A stretch of DNA of 7,311 nt from an uncultured Bacteroidota bacterium (GTDB lineage Bacteria; Bacteroidota; Bacteroidia; Chitinophagales; LD1), in NCBI GenBank assembly GCA_937894725.1, contig CALAYL010000072.1, positions 1-7,311 of the forward strand, in the 5' to 3' direction. Below are positions 1 to 7,311 of the stretch, piece after piece. The stretch's first letter is position 1; every line of letters begins with the position of its first letter. Made by a program: the position numbers and the translations under genes. The notes under the pieces are model-generated. The model was not told the origin of the DNA. It searched no databases and worked only from the letters and a program-made list of their open reading frames with translations.

Positions 1-360
1 TATGATTTTAATATCCAAAACGTATCGAACCTAGCTTCGGCTAATAGTTCTTTCTTGTATATCGATAGTACAGTAGGCGGAATGAAAGTATTAGGAGTCT
101 ATGCCCTACCGGCTAATACCCCTATCGCTCGCACGGGAGATATTTATAAGTTGGGTAGCATACCTGCGGTTACTACCCGAAACTATAGAGTGCAGTTACA
201 GTTTTCTAAATGTACTACAGATAGTATAAAACTAGTAGCAGGATGGAACTGTCAAGGATACCCAGCAAATGATTTATTTGCTAATTATCCATGTAAAGAT
301 TTGGCAGATAGCACCAAAAAGTTCTTATATGTGATACCTCAAGATGCTAATTTACAGTCT
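1..360 (+). other. C-terminal part of a DUF11-like beta-sandwich domain
   Basis: Residues 1-120 read as beta-strand-rich sequence (for example NYRVQLQFSKC, then DSIKLVAGWNC) with cysteines at KC, NC and PC. The pattern resembles the second half of the two better-defined domains that follow: a strand of alternating hydrophobics, then a cysteine-bearing turn. I read it as the tail of another copy whose beginning lies upstream of the window. The family assignment is weak, because DUF11-like and related conserved-repeat domains diverge strongly in sequence. Confidence 0.4.
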
Positions 361-3300
361 AGAGTGATCACAGAGCCAGCCACTACAGTAGATATGTGTG
401 CCGATGTACCGTACGAGTTTGAAGTCAAAAACGTACAATTTGGTTATGTGTATTTACAGAAATGTACGCTTCAGATACCAGTGGGATACGGTATCAAGAG
501 CGGTTCATCGATGATTCGCTGGCCAAATTCGGGTACTTATGTGACAATCTCTAATCCGGTACAAATATCGGGCAATCGATTTGTATGGAATGTGGCTCCT
601 TATTTAGGATCTGAGGCAGCATTGCATTCTACTGCCGACCCAGATTCATCGTTTTTGCGTATCAAGTTTGATTTGGTTACCTTCTGCGATCCTCAGTTTA
701 TATCGGGCAAGCGAATGATCTTTACGACCAATGGGGTGACCTATTGCGGTAAGAAAGTAAAAGGATTCTCTTTAGCCACTTTGCCAAGTATAATCACGGG
801 TTCTACGATTCCATATAGTGCTATCTTGACCATGCCACACAAAACAGATTTAGTGGGCTGCGGACAGGAAAATACCCTATTTGCCCGTTTCCTAAATTTG
901 GGCGCAAATAATACGGCAGTAGTAGATTCTATCTTCATTACCCTACCACAGGGAATGAATTTTGTACCTGGTTCTACCAATCCATTAATAAATCTAAGTA
1001 ATTCAGTACCAGATCAAGATTTTTATGCAGGTCAACCTCGATTGAAATGGAGAGTAGATCAAGGAATTCAACCTTACGATTCTGCTTATTGGAGCTTTAG
1101 AGTAACTATAGATCCATCCTTCTTTAGCTGCGATACGCAACTAATACAATTAGAGTCTGTAGTAGCCGATTCAGTGACTTGTATTACTTCTGGCTCTATA
1201 TGTTATATCAAATCAGCTACCGGATCTAATATTGAGAAATTTAATATATCGAAACCTATACTTACCCTCAGCAACTTTACGGGCAATGCAAATTGTAGTC
1301 CAGGTGCAGGTGAGCAGGTTAATTTGAGTGTAAATGTAACGAATACGGGTCCACCAATTTCAGCAGGCACTCCAGTAGTGATAAGTTTTTATAGAGATAT
1401 AAATAATAATGGAACTTATCAAGCGGGTATAGACTCATTCTTGATATCGTCATCGTTTGCTACCGGTTTGGGAACAAACCAAACCCAGCTAGTGAATGCG
1501 ACTTCTACTACTCCACGTCCGGGATTAGGATGTGCATTGTTAGCCGTAGTAGATAATTCAGGAGCATACAAAAACTGTGTGTGTGATGTAAATACGCTTT
1601 CGTTGAGAAATATGCCATTGGTCATAGCTGGAAACGATACTACGGTTTGTTCTGGTGCAAGTGTAAATCTAGGTACAGGATGTGTAGTGCCGGGCTATAC
1701 TTATAGCTGGTCGCCAGCTACTGGATTGAGCAGTACCAATACTGCTAGCACGGTATTTAACCGTACCAATACTACGGGTGTAAATCAAGTTTATACCTAC
1801 TATTTACAAATCAATAGAGCAGGCGCATGTACTACGGTTGATACAGTGAAAGTAACGGTAAAACCAGATCCAAAACCTACGGCTACACCAGCCGCATCAC
1901 AAGTATGTAATGGAGGAAATATCAGCATAAATCTTACCAGCAATGTAGTAGGAGCTGTAATTTCATGGACTGGTTCAAATGGGACATCAGGCACAGGCAA
2001 TATCATTAATAATGCAGTATCTAATCCTAGTGATACACCTAGAATAATCAAGTATTATTATAGTGCTACTGCAGCAGCTTGTCCTAGTGCTACCGATAGT
2101 ATATCTATCACCGTATTACCTACACCTAAAGTGGCCAGTATTAACGTAGCTCCAGCTACTACAGTTTGTACGGGTACAAATGTAGTGTTGACCCCAACTG
2201 GCCCTGTAGCAGGCACTACATATACTTGGACATCGTCAAATGGCGGTAGTGGCACTGGCCCAGTAAATCAATTTGTGTTTAATAATGGATCTTCACCTAT
2301 TACCATTACTTATACATTCTCCCCATCTATTACCTCAGGCGGTTTGACTTGTACAGGAGCTTCGGTAGCACAATCTATCACCGTCAATCCTAAGCCTGTG
2401 ACTACGGCTACTCCACCTACAGCGTCAGTTTGTAGCGGAGTACCTGTAAATGTGAGTTTAGCTTGTAACTTGTCTTCATGTCCTACATATTGGTACAGAC
2501 CTGGTCAGCCAACAAAGACTGGCAATATTGTGGATACCGTAATCAATGCTACGACAAGTCCTATTACCGTAAATTATAGAGCTTGGTCAGTATCAGGTGG
2601 GTGTGCTAGTGATACTATTACTATACCGGTTACTATTTTACCTAGACCTACTTTGACTTTAGGTGCAGCTCCTGATTCTGTATGTAGTGGTGGTGCAGTA
2701 AGTATTGCATTTAGCTCAAACATACCAGGCACTACATTTACCTGGTCATCTACTACAGGTACTAATGGCACAAGTTCGCCAATTTCAGATAATCCAGTAA
2801 ATAATACAGGTGTAAACATCACCGTAACTTATACTATAAATGCAAGCTTGAATGGTTGTGCAGCTTCAAATACCGGTATTACTAAGTCGGTATTAGTGAA
2901 ACCACTTCCAGCACCTTCGATTACGAGTAGCAATTCACCATTATGTGCGAATGGATCTATTCGTACCCTTTCTGGCACTCCAGCGGGAGGTACATTTAGT
3001 GGATTGGGTGTTTCTGGCTCAACCTTTAATCCTGCTGTGGCAGGTGCTGGTTCTCATACCATCACTTACACTCTTACTGCAGGTGGTTGTACAGGATCTG
3101 CTACTCAAACTATACAAGTAAATGCAGTAACCATACCCACGCTTACTGCTGCAAAAGATACCTTCTGTGTGACTGAGCCTGCTATATTGCTAGTAGGGGC
3201 ACCGGTAGGTGGTATATTTAGTGGTAGTGGCGTAAGCGGAAGTTCTTTTGCACCGACAAGTGCAGGAGTTGGGTCCCATATGGTAATTTACACTTATACA

Positions 3301-6300
3301 AACTCAGACGGATGTGTGGGAAGAGACACGCTCAACATGGTCGTGTTACCTAACCCTACGGTAGTGATCACAAGCAGTAATTCGGCTATGTGTAGCAATG
3401 CTACTCCTCGAACATTGACAGGAACTCCTGCTGGTGGTACGTTTAGCGGAGCGGGTGTAAGCGGATCAACCTTCAATCCAGCTACAGCTGGTCTTGGATC
3501 ACATGTGATTACATATAGTTATACTGATCCATCTGGATGTAGCAATTCGGCTACACAGACTTTATCCGTATCTCCAGCATTAGGTATTACGATTACTCCT
3601 TCTGCTCCATCAATTTGCAAAGGTACTTCTACTACGCTTACTGCGTCTGGTGCTTCAGTTTATACTTGGAGTCCAGCTACAGGCTTGAATAGCACAAATG
3701 GAGGAATCGTAACGGCATCACCTACTGCAACGCAGACTTATCAATTAATCAGCTCAGACGCTTCGGGCGTATGTAGAGACACTTCTTTCGTCACGGTAAC
3801 GGTTAAAGATAGTCTCTTTAAAGTTGGTGTTACTCAAACGGTGTGTGACCCATCAGGGGCATTCTACAGAATAAAAGTGACCTTAAATGGTACAGCTCCT
3901 TATGCAAATACAGGACTGGGAGGTAGCTATGTTGGAAATGTATTTACATCAAATCCTATCACTACCGGAAATTCATATAACGTTTCATTTACAGATGCAT
4001 CAAATTGCAACACAGTAAACGCAAGCGGAATTTCACCGCTGTGTCCAGTCAAATGTGCTGGTTTCCAAATAGCTGCTACAGGTACAAATCCATCAACAAT
4101 AGGTGGAAGTAACGGTAGCGCTACCGTGACAGTATTGGTTGGCTCACAAACACCATACACTTATCTATGGAGCAATGGAGGGGCAACTGCATCAATCAGT
4201 GGATTGACTGCGGGTACATATTATGTTACAGTGACCAGTGCCGATACTTGTATCGCTACAGCGAGTGTGATTTTGTACGATCCAAATTGTACTTTAAGAC
4301 TAGATAGCACACGTTCAAATTCTCCAAATTGTTATGGTTTCAGTAATGCATCTGCTACAGTTTATGCCAGCACTACAAATATGCCATTGACCTACTTGTG
4401 GAGTAATGGCCAGACTACACAAACACTAACTGGTGTAAGTGCAGGTTCTTATGCCGTTACGGTAAAAGATGGCGTAAATTGCTCTGTAGCTACGAATGTG
4501 GTGATATCTCAGCCTGTGCAATTAACAAGTACTATAGCTGGAGTTAATCCTACTACCCTTGGAGGTACAAATGGATCGGCAACAGTAACCCCAGCTGGTG
4601 GTACCCCTGCATACACTTATTTGTGGAGCAACGGTGCTACTACGGCAAGCATAAGCGGCTTAGCAGCAGGGACTTACAGAGTTACTGTAACAGATTCAAA
4701 GGGTTGTACTGCGTTGAATGTTATTACATTAACGCCTCCAGCATGTTTGAACTTAGCAGTTACGATCAATACATCATCTCCGTCTTGCTTTGGTGGATCT
4801 AATGGTCAAGCAGTCGCTTTTGTGACTGGAGGCACTGCTCCATATTCTTATACTTGGAGTCCTGCAGGCGCTAACTCGCCAAATAGAACAGGCTTATCTG
4901 CTGGTGCGGTATCCGTGACAGTATTTGATAATGTAGGTTGCTCAGCACTTGCTACTTCTAGTGTTACGAATCCACCTCTATTGACCGCTTCTATTGCCGC
5001 CACTAATCCTAAGTGTTACGGTGACAATAATGGGGTACTTAACCTAACTCCAGCTGGAGGAACTGCTCCATATACATTTGCTTGGTCAACTGGAGCTATT
5101 ACAGAAGATTTATCAGGTTTAGCGAGTGGAACTTACACGGTAACTATCACTGACTTTAATGGTTGTTCAACTAACAAGTCTGCAACTATCGCTTCTCCAG
5201 CTACACCTATTTCAATAAATATCAATGAAAGCAATCCAACAACCGTAGGTGGAAATAATGGCACTGCTACAGCTACGGCTACTGGCGGATCTGTTCCTTA
5301 TACCTACACTTGGAGTGCTGGTGCAAATATAAACTCAGCTACAAACACAGGATTATCTGCTGGAACTTATACGGTGACAGTAAGAGATGTGAACGGATGT
5401 AGTGCGGTTCAATCTGTAACACTTGAAGATCCTAATCAATGTACAGTAAATGTTTCTGTAGCACAAACCGCTATAAATTGTGCTAACGGTGCAAATGGAA
5501 CGGCTACTGCAAATATAACTGGAGGTACAGCACCATTCCAGTATAAGTGGAGCAATGGCGCAACTACGCAAACGATTACAGCACTTTCAGCCAATGTTTA
5601 TTCAGTAACTGTTACGGACAATCTAGGTTGTTCAGTGGCTGGTTCAACTGTTATGCTCAATCCAGCGCCAGTGTTAGTATCTCTTACTGCGGTAAATCCA
5701 ACTACTAATGGAGGAACAAACGGTTCAGCTACGGCAATACCTTCAGGTGGTAAAGCTCCATATACTTATCTATGGAGTAATGGGCAAACTGTGAAAACGG
5801 CTATTACCTTAGTTGCAGGAAATTATTGTGTAACTGTTACCGATGCTAATGGATGTACCAATTTAGGATGCATTACACTACAGAATCCATCTTGCAATAA
5901 TTTAGCCGCTACTATTAGCACTACAGCAGTTGTTTGTAACGGAGATGCAACAGGATCTGCATCTGTGGTAGCTACGGGAGGTACAACTCCTTACAGTTAT
6001 GCTTGGAGCAATGGAGGTGGTAATGTAATCTCAATTACTCCACTTGCTGCTGGAAATATTAGTGTTACTGTAACTGACGGAGCTGGCTGTACAGTTGTGG
6101 CTTCAGGTAATGTAACCCAACCAGCTGCACTAAGCTCTAATACAGCTGTGTCTAACTCTTCTTGCACAATTCAGTACAATGGGTCAATTGACCTTACTGT
6201 AGGTGGAGGTGCTGGACCATACTCTTTTGCTTGGAGTAATGGAGCTACAACTGAAGATTTGTATGCGTTGAGTATTGGTACATTTAAAGTTACCATTACC

Positions 6301-7311
6301 GATGCTAACGGATGTATGCGTGTAGATTCAGCTTCTTTAAATAGATCTAACTGTCCTCCTGTGGCGAATAATGTTTATACCGCTACACCAATAAATACAC
6401 CAGTTCCAGTTAATATTCAACCAAGTACTTTCGATCCAAATGGAGACCCTATAACGTTTAGCTATCCAAATGGAACGGCTACAACCAGTGGTGGTACTTG
6501 GACACCAACAGGTTCAGGAGGCACAGGAGTTTATACTCCGCCAACAGGTTTCGTAGGTACAGACAGCTTTAAATATATTATTTGTGATCTTTCACCTTAC
6601 CCAGTATATGTATTGTGCGATACTGCATGGGTGGTAATCACAGTGGTTGATACTACAGCTCCTATAGTAAATCATCCACCTATTGCCAATAATGATTATG
6701 GTGTAACCGATACGGCTACTACCATTATTATACCAGTGAAAGCTAATGATTCAGATCCAGATTTGAATCCACTTACAAACCCTGTAATACTTACAGGAGG
6801 TACCACAGCATTGGGTGCTACAGTTACTGTAAATCCTGATGGAACAGTTTCCTATAATCCTGCTAGTGGAACTTATCCAAACTTAGTAAACATAGATAGC
6901 TTCAAGTATGCTATCTGCGACATCACTACAGTAAATCCACAGCCTTTGTGTGACACAGCTTGGGTATTTGTTATTGTAAACAAAATAGATAGCAATATTC
7001 CTAAGAATGACCCTCCAGTAGCTACAGATGATTATGTAACTACGAAAGAGGATAGTTGTATTGTTATCAATGTAAAAGGCAACGATAGTGATCCAAATGG
7101 AGATCCAATAACTACATGTCCTGCACCAGTGGCAAACCCTAAAAACGGAACGGCTACAGTGAATGCAAACGGAACAATAACCTATTGTCCGAATCTAAAC
7201 TTCTACGGAAAAGATACTTTCTTGTATTGTATTTGTGATAATGGAACACCTGCTTTATGTGATACAGCTAAGGTAGTGATCACGGTAACACCAGTAAACG
7301 ATCCACCAGTA
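1..7311 (+). CDS. Internal fragment of a giant SprB-repeat cell-surface protein (probable Bacteroidota adhesin), open at both ends
   Basis: Frame 1 is open for all 2437 codons with no stop, and the translation is made of extracellular beta-sandwich modules from end to end. In order: DUF11-like domains (residues 1-417), a CARDB-like domain (418-540), five PKD-like modules (541-972), three GG.FSG.GVSG modules (973-1194), an Ig-like module (1195-1270), a four-cysteine domain (1271-1351), ten SprB-type repeats (1352-2117) and Big_9/cadherin-like domains (2118 to the end). SprB repeats are known from the Flavobacterium gliding adhesin SprB and from many large Bacteroidota surface proteins exported by the type IX system. 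From this I infer a secreted, surface-attached adhesin or stalk. The start codon, signal peptide and C-terminal sorting domain are outside the window, so secretion route and anchoring are not shown directly. No enzyme domain or frameshift is seen. The array resembles SprB at repeat level only, so I give no gene symbol. Confidence 0.93.
361..804 (+). other. DUF11-like beta-sandwich domain, first full copy
   Basis: Residues 121-268. The domain opens with a cysteine-bearing strand (TTVDMCADVPYEFEVKN), followed by a 'IPVGYGIKSGS' segment. That is the usual DUF11-type order of a strand ending in N, then 'l.iP.G....GS'. A Trp-containing strand (FVWNVAP) and a hydrophobic strand ending in cysteine (FLRIKFDLVTFC) follow. 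Such domains are extracellular spacers or adhesive modules in bacterial surface proteins. It aligns by eye with the next domain, so the two probably arose by duplication. The family name is an inference from pattern, not from a profile search. Confidence 0.5.
805..1251 (+). other. DUF11-like beta-sandwich domain, second full copy
   Basis: Residues 269-417. It repeats the order of the preceding domain: cysteine near the first strand (LVGCGQENTLFARFLNLG), 'ITLPQGMNFVPGS', a Trp strand (LKWRVDQG), then a strand running into a cysteine (YWSFRVTIDPSFFSC). Two further cysteines (VTC, SIC) close the domain. It leads directly into the CARDB-like domain. Compared with its neighbour the loops differ, but the strand landmarks and cysteines keep their order. 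Confidence 0.5.
1252..1620 (+). other. CARDB/DUF11-like adhesion module
   Basis: Residues 418-540. The sequence has 'VNLSVNVTNTGPP', the classical 'v.v.vtNtG' strand of CARDB and DUF11 domains. It is followed by 'VVISFYRDINNNGTY' and 'GIDSFLIS', which resemble the FYRD.N.NG...aGD segment common to CARDB-like and SdrD B-like modules of Bacteroidota cell-surface proteins. A Cys pair occurs late in the domain (KNCVCDV). The D-N-N-G loop may bind calcium, but that is only inferred. The domain marks the transition from large domains to short tandem modules. Confidence 0.55.
1621..2916 (+). repeat. Five tandem PKD-like / Ig-like modules
   Basis: Residues 541-972, in modules starting at nt 1621, 1873, 2134, 2401 and 2653, each about 84-89 residues. 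Each has an opening '(V)C.G..V' strand, a central Trp strand (YSWSP, ISWTG, YTWTS, YWYRP, FTWSS), a later cysteine (AC, AC, TC, GC, GC) and a closing 'ITV.P.P' strand and linker. This layout is that of the PKD-like/Ig-like modules abundant in Bacteroidota gliding-associated proteins. In each module the VC and late GC-type cysteines are placed to form a disulfide. The first module has one extra cysteine (TGC) and the fourth has two (AC, SC). They probably act as rigid spacers; ligand binding cannot be judged. Confidence 0.75.
2917..3582 (+). repeat. Three tandem modules with the GG.FSG.GVSG signature
   Basis: Residues 973-1194, modules starting at nt 2917, 3130 and 3361, each about 71-77 residues. 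Each carries one cysteine early (PLC, TFC, AMC), then 'G.P.GG.FSG.GVSGS.F.P..AG.GSH...Y.YT', and one cysteine late (GGC, DGC, SGC). The motif is common in Bacteroidota Ig-like/PKD-like surface modules. Copies one and three are closer to each other than to the middle copy: both open with 'ITSSNS' and share 'GTPAGGTFSG'. Their codons nevertheless differ widely, so this is not a recent DNA duplication. I do not recall a specific family name and would place them as a distinct subtype of the preceding Ig-like fold. Confidence 0.7.
3583..3810 (+). other. Ig-like module (CHU_C-associated type)
   Basis: Residues 1195-1270. It opens with 'SICKGTSTTLTASGA', continues with 'YTWSPATGLNST' and 'PTATQTYQL', and closes with 'FVTVTVKD'. 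This is the usual order of Ig-like domains that precede gliding-associated C-terminal regions: Cys-K-G start, a W-S-P-A-T-G-L turn, and a 'T.TY.v' strand. A late cysteine (GVC) can pair with the opening one. The WSPATGL turn also occurs in the first PKD-like module at nt 1709-1729, which links the two groups. Confidence 0.65.
3811..4053 (+). other. Four-cysteine junction domain before the SprB array
   Basis: Residues 1271-1351. Unlike its neighbours it has no Trp strand. Landmarks are 'TVCDPSGAFYRIKVTLNGTAPY', 'GSYVGNVFTSNPI', 'YNVSFTDASNCNTVNASG' and 'SPLCPVKC'; the last cysteine sits at nt 4054-4056 and is counted there as the first residue of the SprB array. The order 'Y.vkv...G..PY ... 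G.....F.S.PI.. Y.v...D..nC' is one I associate with modules next to SprB repeats in Bacteroidota proteins. It looks like a cap or adaptor between Ig-like modules and the SprB stalk. The four cysteines (VC, NC, LC, KC) could form two disulfides. Confidence 0.55.
4054..6351 (+). repeat. Array of ten SprB-type repeats
   Basis: Residues 1352-2117. Repeats start at nt 4054, 4288, 4519, 4741, 4978, 5203, 5437, 5671, 5893 and 6127, with lengths of 78, 77, 74, 79, 75, 78, 78, 74, 78 and 75 residues. The shared core is '(C/G)xGxxNG.A......GG..PY.Y.WS(N)G..T..I.GL.AGTY.VTVTD.nGC', ending in 'P'. SprB repeats make up the long surface filament of Flavobacterium SprB, which moves along the cell during gliding and binds surfaces; related arrays occur in many non-gliding Bacteroidota. 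By my count the array holds only 15 Lys/Arg and 23 Asp/Glu in 766 residues, so it is poor in charge and slightly acidic, rich in Thr, Ser, Gly, Ala and Asn. Cysteine placement alternates between two types (see findings). Confidence 0.88.
6352..6669 (+). other. Big_9 / cadherin-like domain 1
   Basis: Residues 2118-2223. The domain has 'CPPVANNVYTA' at the start, 'FDPNGDPITF' with the acidic, cadherin-like calcium-binding look, 'GTDSFKYIICD' and 'LCDTAWVVITV'. This is the standard order of Big_9/cadherin-like tandem domains: PP.a..D, v...D.DpngdplT, G.DsF.Y.icD, DtA.v.itV. Calcium binding is typical for the fold and plausible here. It follows directly on the tenth SprB repeat. The NCPP start has Cys where the next two copies have His or Asp. 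Confidence 0.78.
6670..7002 (+). other. Big_9 / cadherin-like domain 2
   Basis: Residues 2224-2334. Landmarks are 'NHPPIANNDYGVTD', 'VKANDSDPDLNPLT' (the cadherin-like acidic loop), 'VNPDGTVSYNPASG', 'IDSFKYAICD' and 'PLCDTAWVFVIV'. It is the second of the tandem set and keeps both cysteines of the ICD...LCDTA pair, which are placed to form a disulfide across the last two strands. No extra cysteines are present. Confidence 0.82.
7003..7293 (+). other. Big_9 / cadherin-like domain 3
   Basis: Residues 2335-2431. Landmarks are 'NDPPVATDDYVTTKEDS', 'VKGNDSDPNGDPIT', 'NGTATVNANGTITYCP', 'GKDTFLYCICD' and 'ALCDTAKVVITV'. This is the most canonical copy, with the full acidic loop and the tandem 'T.ED' strand typical of cadherin-like Big_9 domains. 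It has six cysteines (SC, TC, YC, YC, IC, LC) against two in the previous copy, which allows up to three disulfides. Confidence 0.85.
7294..7311 (+). other. First residues of a fourth Big_9-like domain
   Basis: The last six codons read VNDPPV, the same domain-start motif as in the third copy (KNDPPV). The tandem Big_9 array therefore very probably continues past the window edge. Confidence 0.6.

Noticed and set aside
2..34. ATG at nt 2 as a possible gene start
   Set aside because: It is in frame 2 and meets TAG after ten codons; frame 1 is the coding frame and is already open at nt 1.
741..5571. Several short open frames of 60-83 codons on the minus strand (at nt 741-980, 1419-1625, 1800-2051, 2058-2255, 2574-2822, 3294-3476, 3927-4160 and 5353-5571)
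   Set aside because: All lie antisense to a continuous coding frame with clear domain homology, have no recognisable motifs, and their Val/Pro/Thr-rich composition is what the complement of Thr/Gly/Asn-rich repeats produces.
4054..6351. Regular spacing of about 225-235 nt suggested a DNA tandem repeat or CRISPR-like array
   Set aside because: The periodicity is at protein level only. The nucleotide copies differ at most synonymous positions, there are no short identical direct repeats with unique spacers, and the frame is open throughout.
1..7311. Search for a new defence, toxin or enzymatic system
   Set aside because: No catalytic motif, nuclease, kinase, protease or polymorphic-toxin domain was recognised; every segment reads as an extracellular beta-sandwich module.

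Overview
The window contains one thing: a single reading frame on the + strand (frame 1) that stays open through all 2437 codons, with no start and no stop. It is an internal piece of one giant, multi-domain, extracellular protein. No second gene, RNA gene, promoter, terminator, mobile element or CRISPR array is visible. Both ends of the gene lie outside the window, so the signal peptide, the total length and any C-terminal sorting domain cannot be seen.

The organism is most likely a member of the Bacteroidota. The middle of the protein is a tandem array of SprB-type repeats (core YTYLWSNG..T..I.GL.AGTY.VTVTD..GC). These repeats are characteristic of surface proteins of that phylum that are secreted by the type IX system and often linked to gliding. 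The flanking PKD-like/Ig-like modules and the Big_9/cadherin-like modules with an ICD...LCDTA signature are also typical of Bacteroidota. Codon use is AT-leaning (AGA for Arg, TTA/TTG for Leu, AAT for Asn).

Layout, with residues numbered from the first codon of the window. (1) nt 1-1251: two and a part DUF11-like beta-sandwich domains. (2) nt 1252-1620: a CARDB/DUF11-like domain. (3) nt 1621-2916: five PKD-like/Ig-like modules. (4) nt 2917-3582: three modules carrying a GG.FSG.GVSG signature. (5) nt 3583-3810: one more Ig-like module. (6) nt 3811-4053: a four-cysteine junction domain. (7) nt 4054-6351: ten SprB-type repeats. (8) nt 6352-7311: three Big_9/cadherin-like domains and the first residues of a fourth. 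Every module appears to be a small all-beta fold with paired cysteines, so the whole should form a long, disulfide-stabilised stalk on the cell surface. An adhesin or gliding-adhesin role is inferred from domain content; no catalytic domain was recognised.

The most interesting signal is in the cysteines of the SprB array. Every repeat has a conserved cysteine after the VTVTD turn. Its likely partner sits either near the start of the same repeat or exactly at the repeat's end, and the two arrangements are almost perfectly mutually exclusive, which suggests two alternative disulfide topologies interspersed along the stalk.
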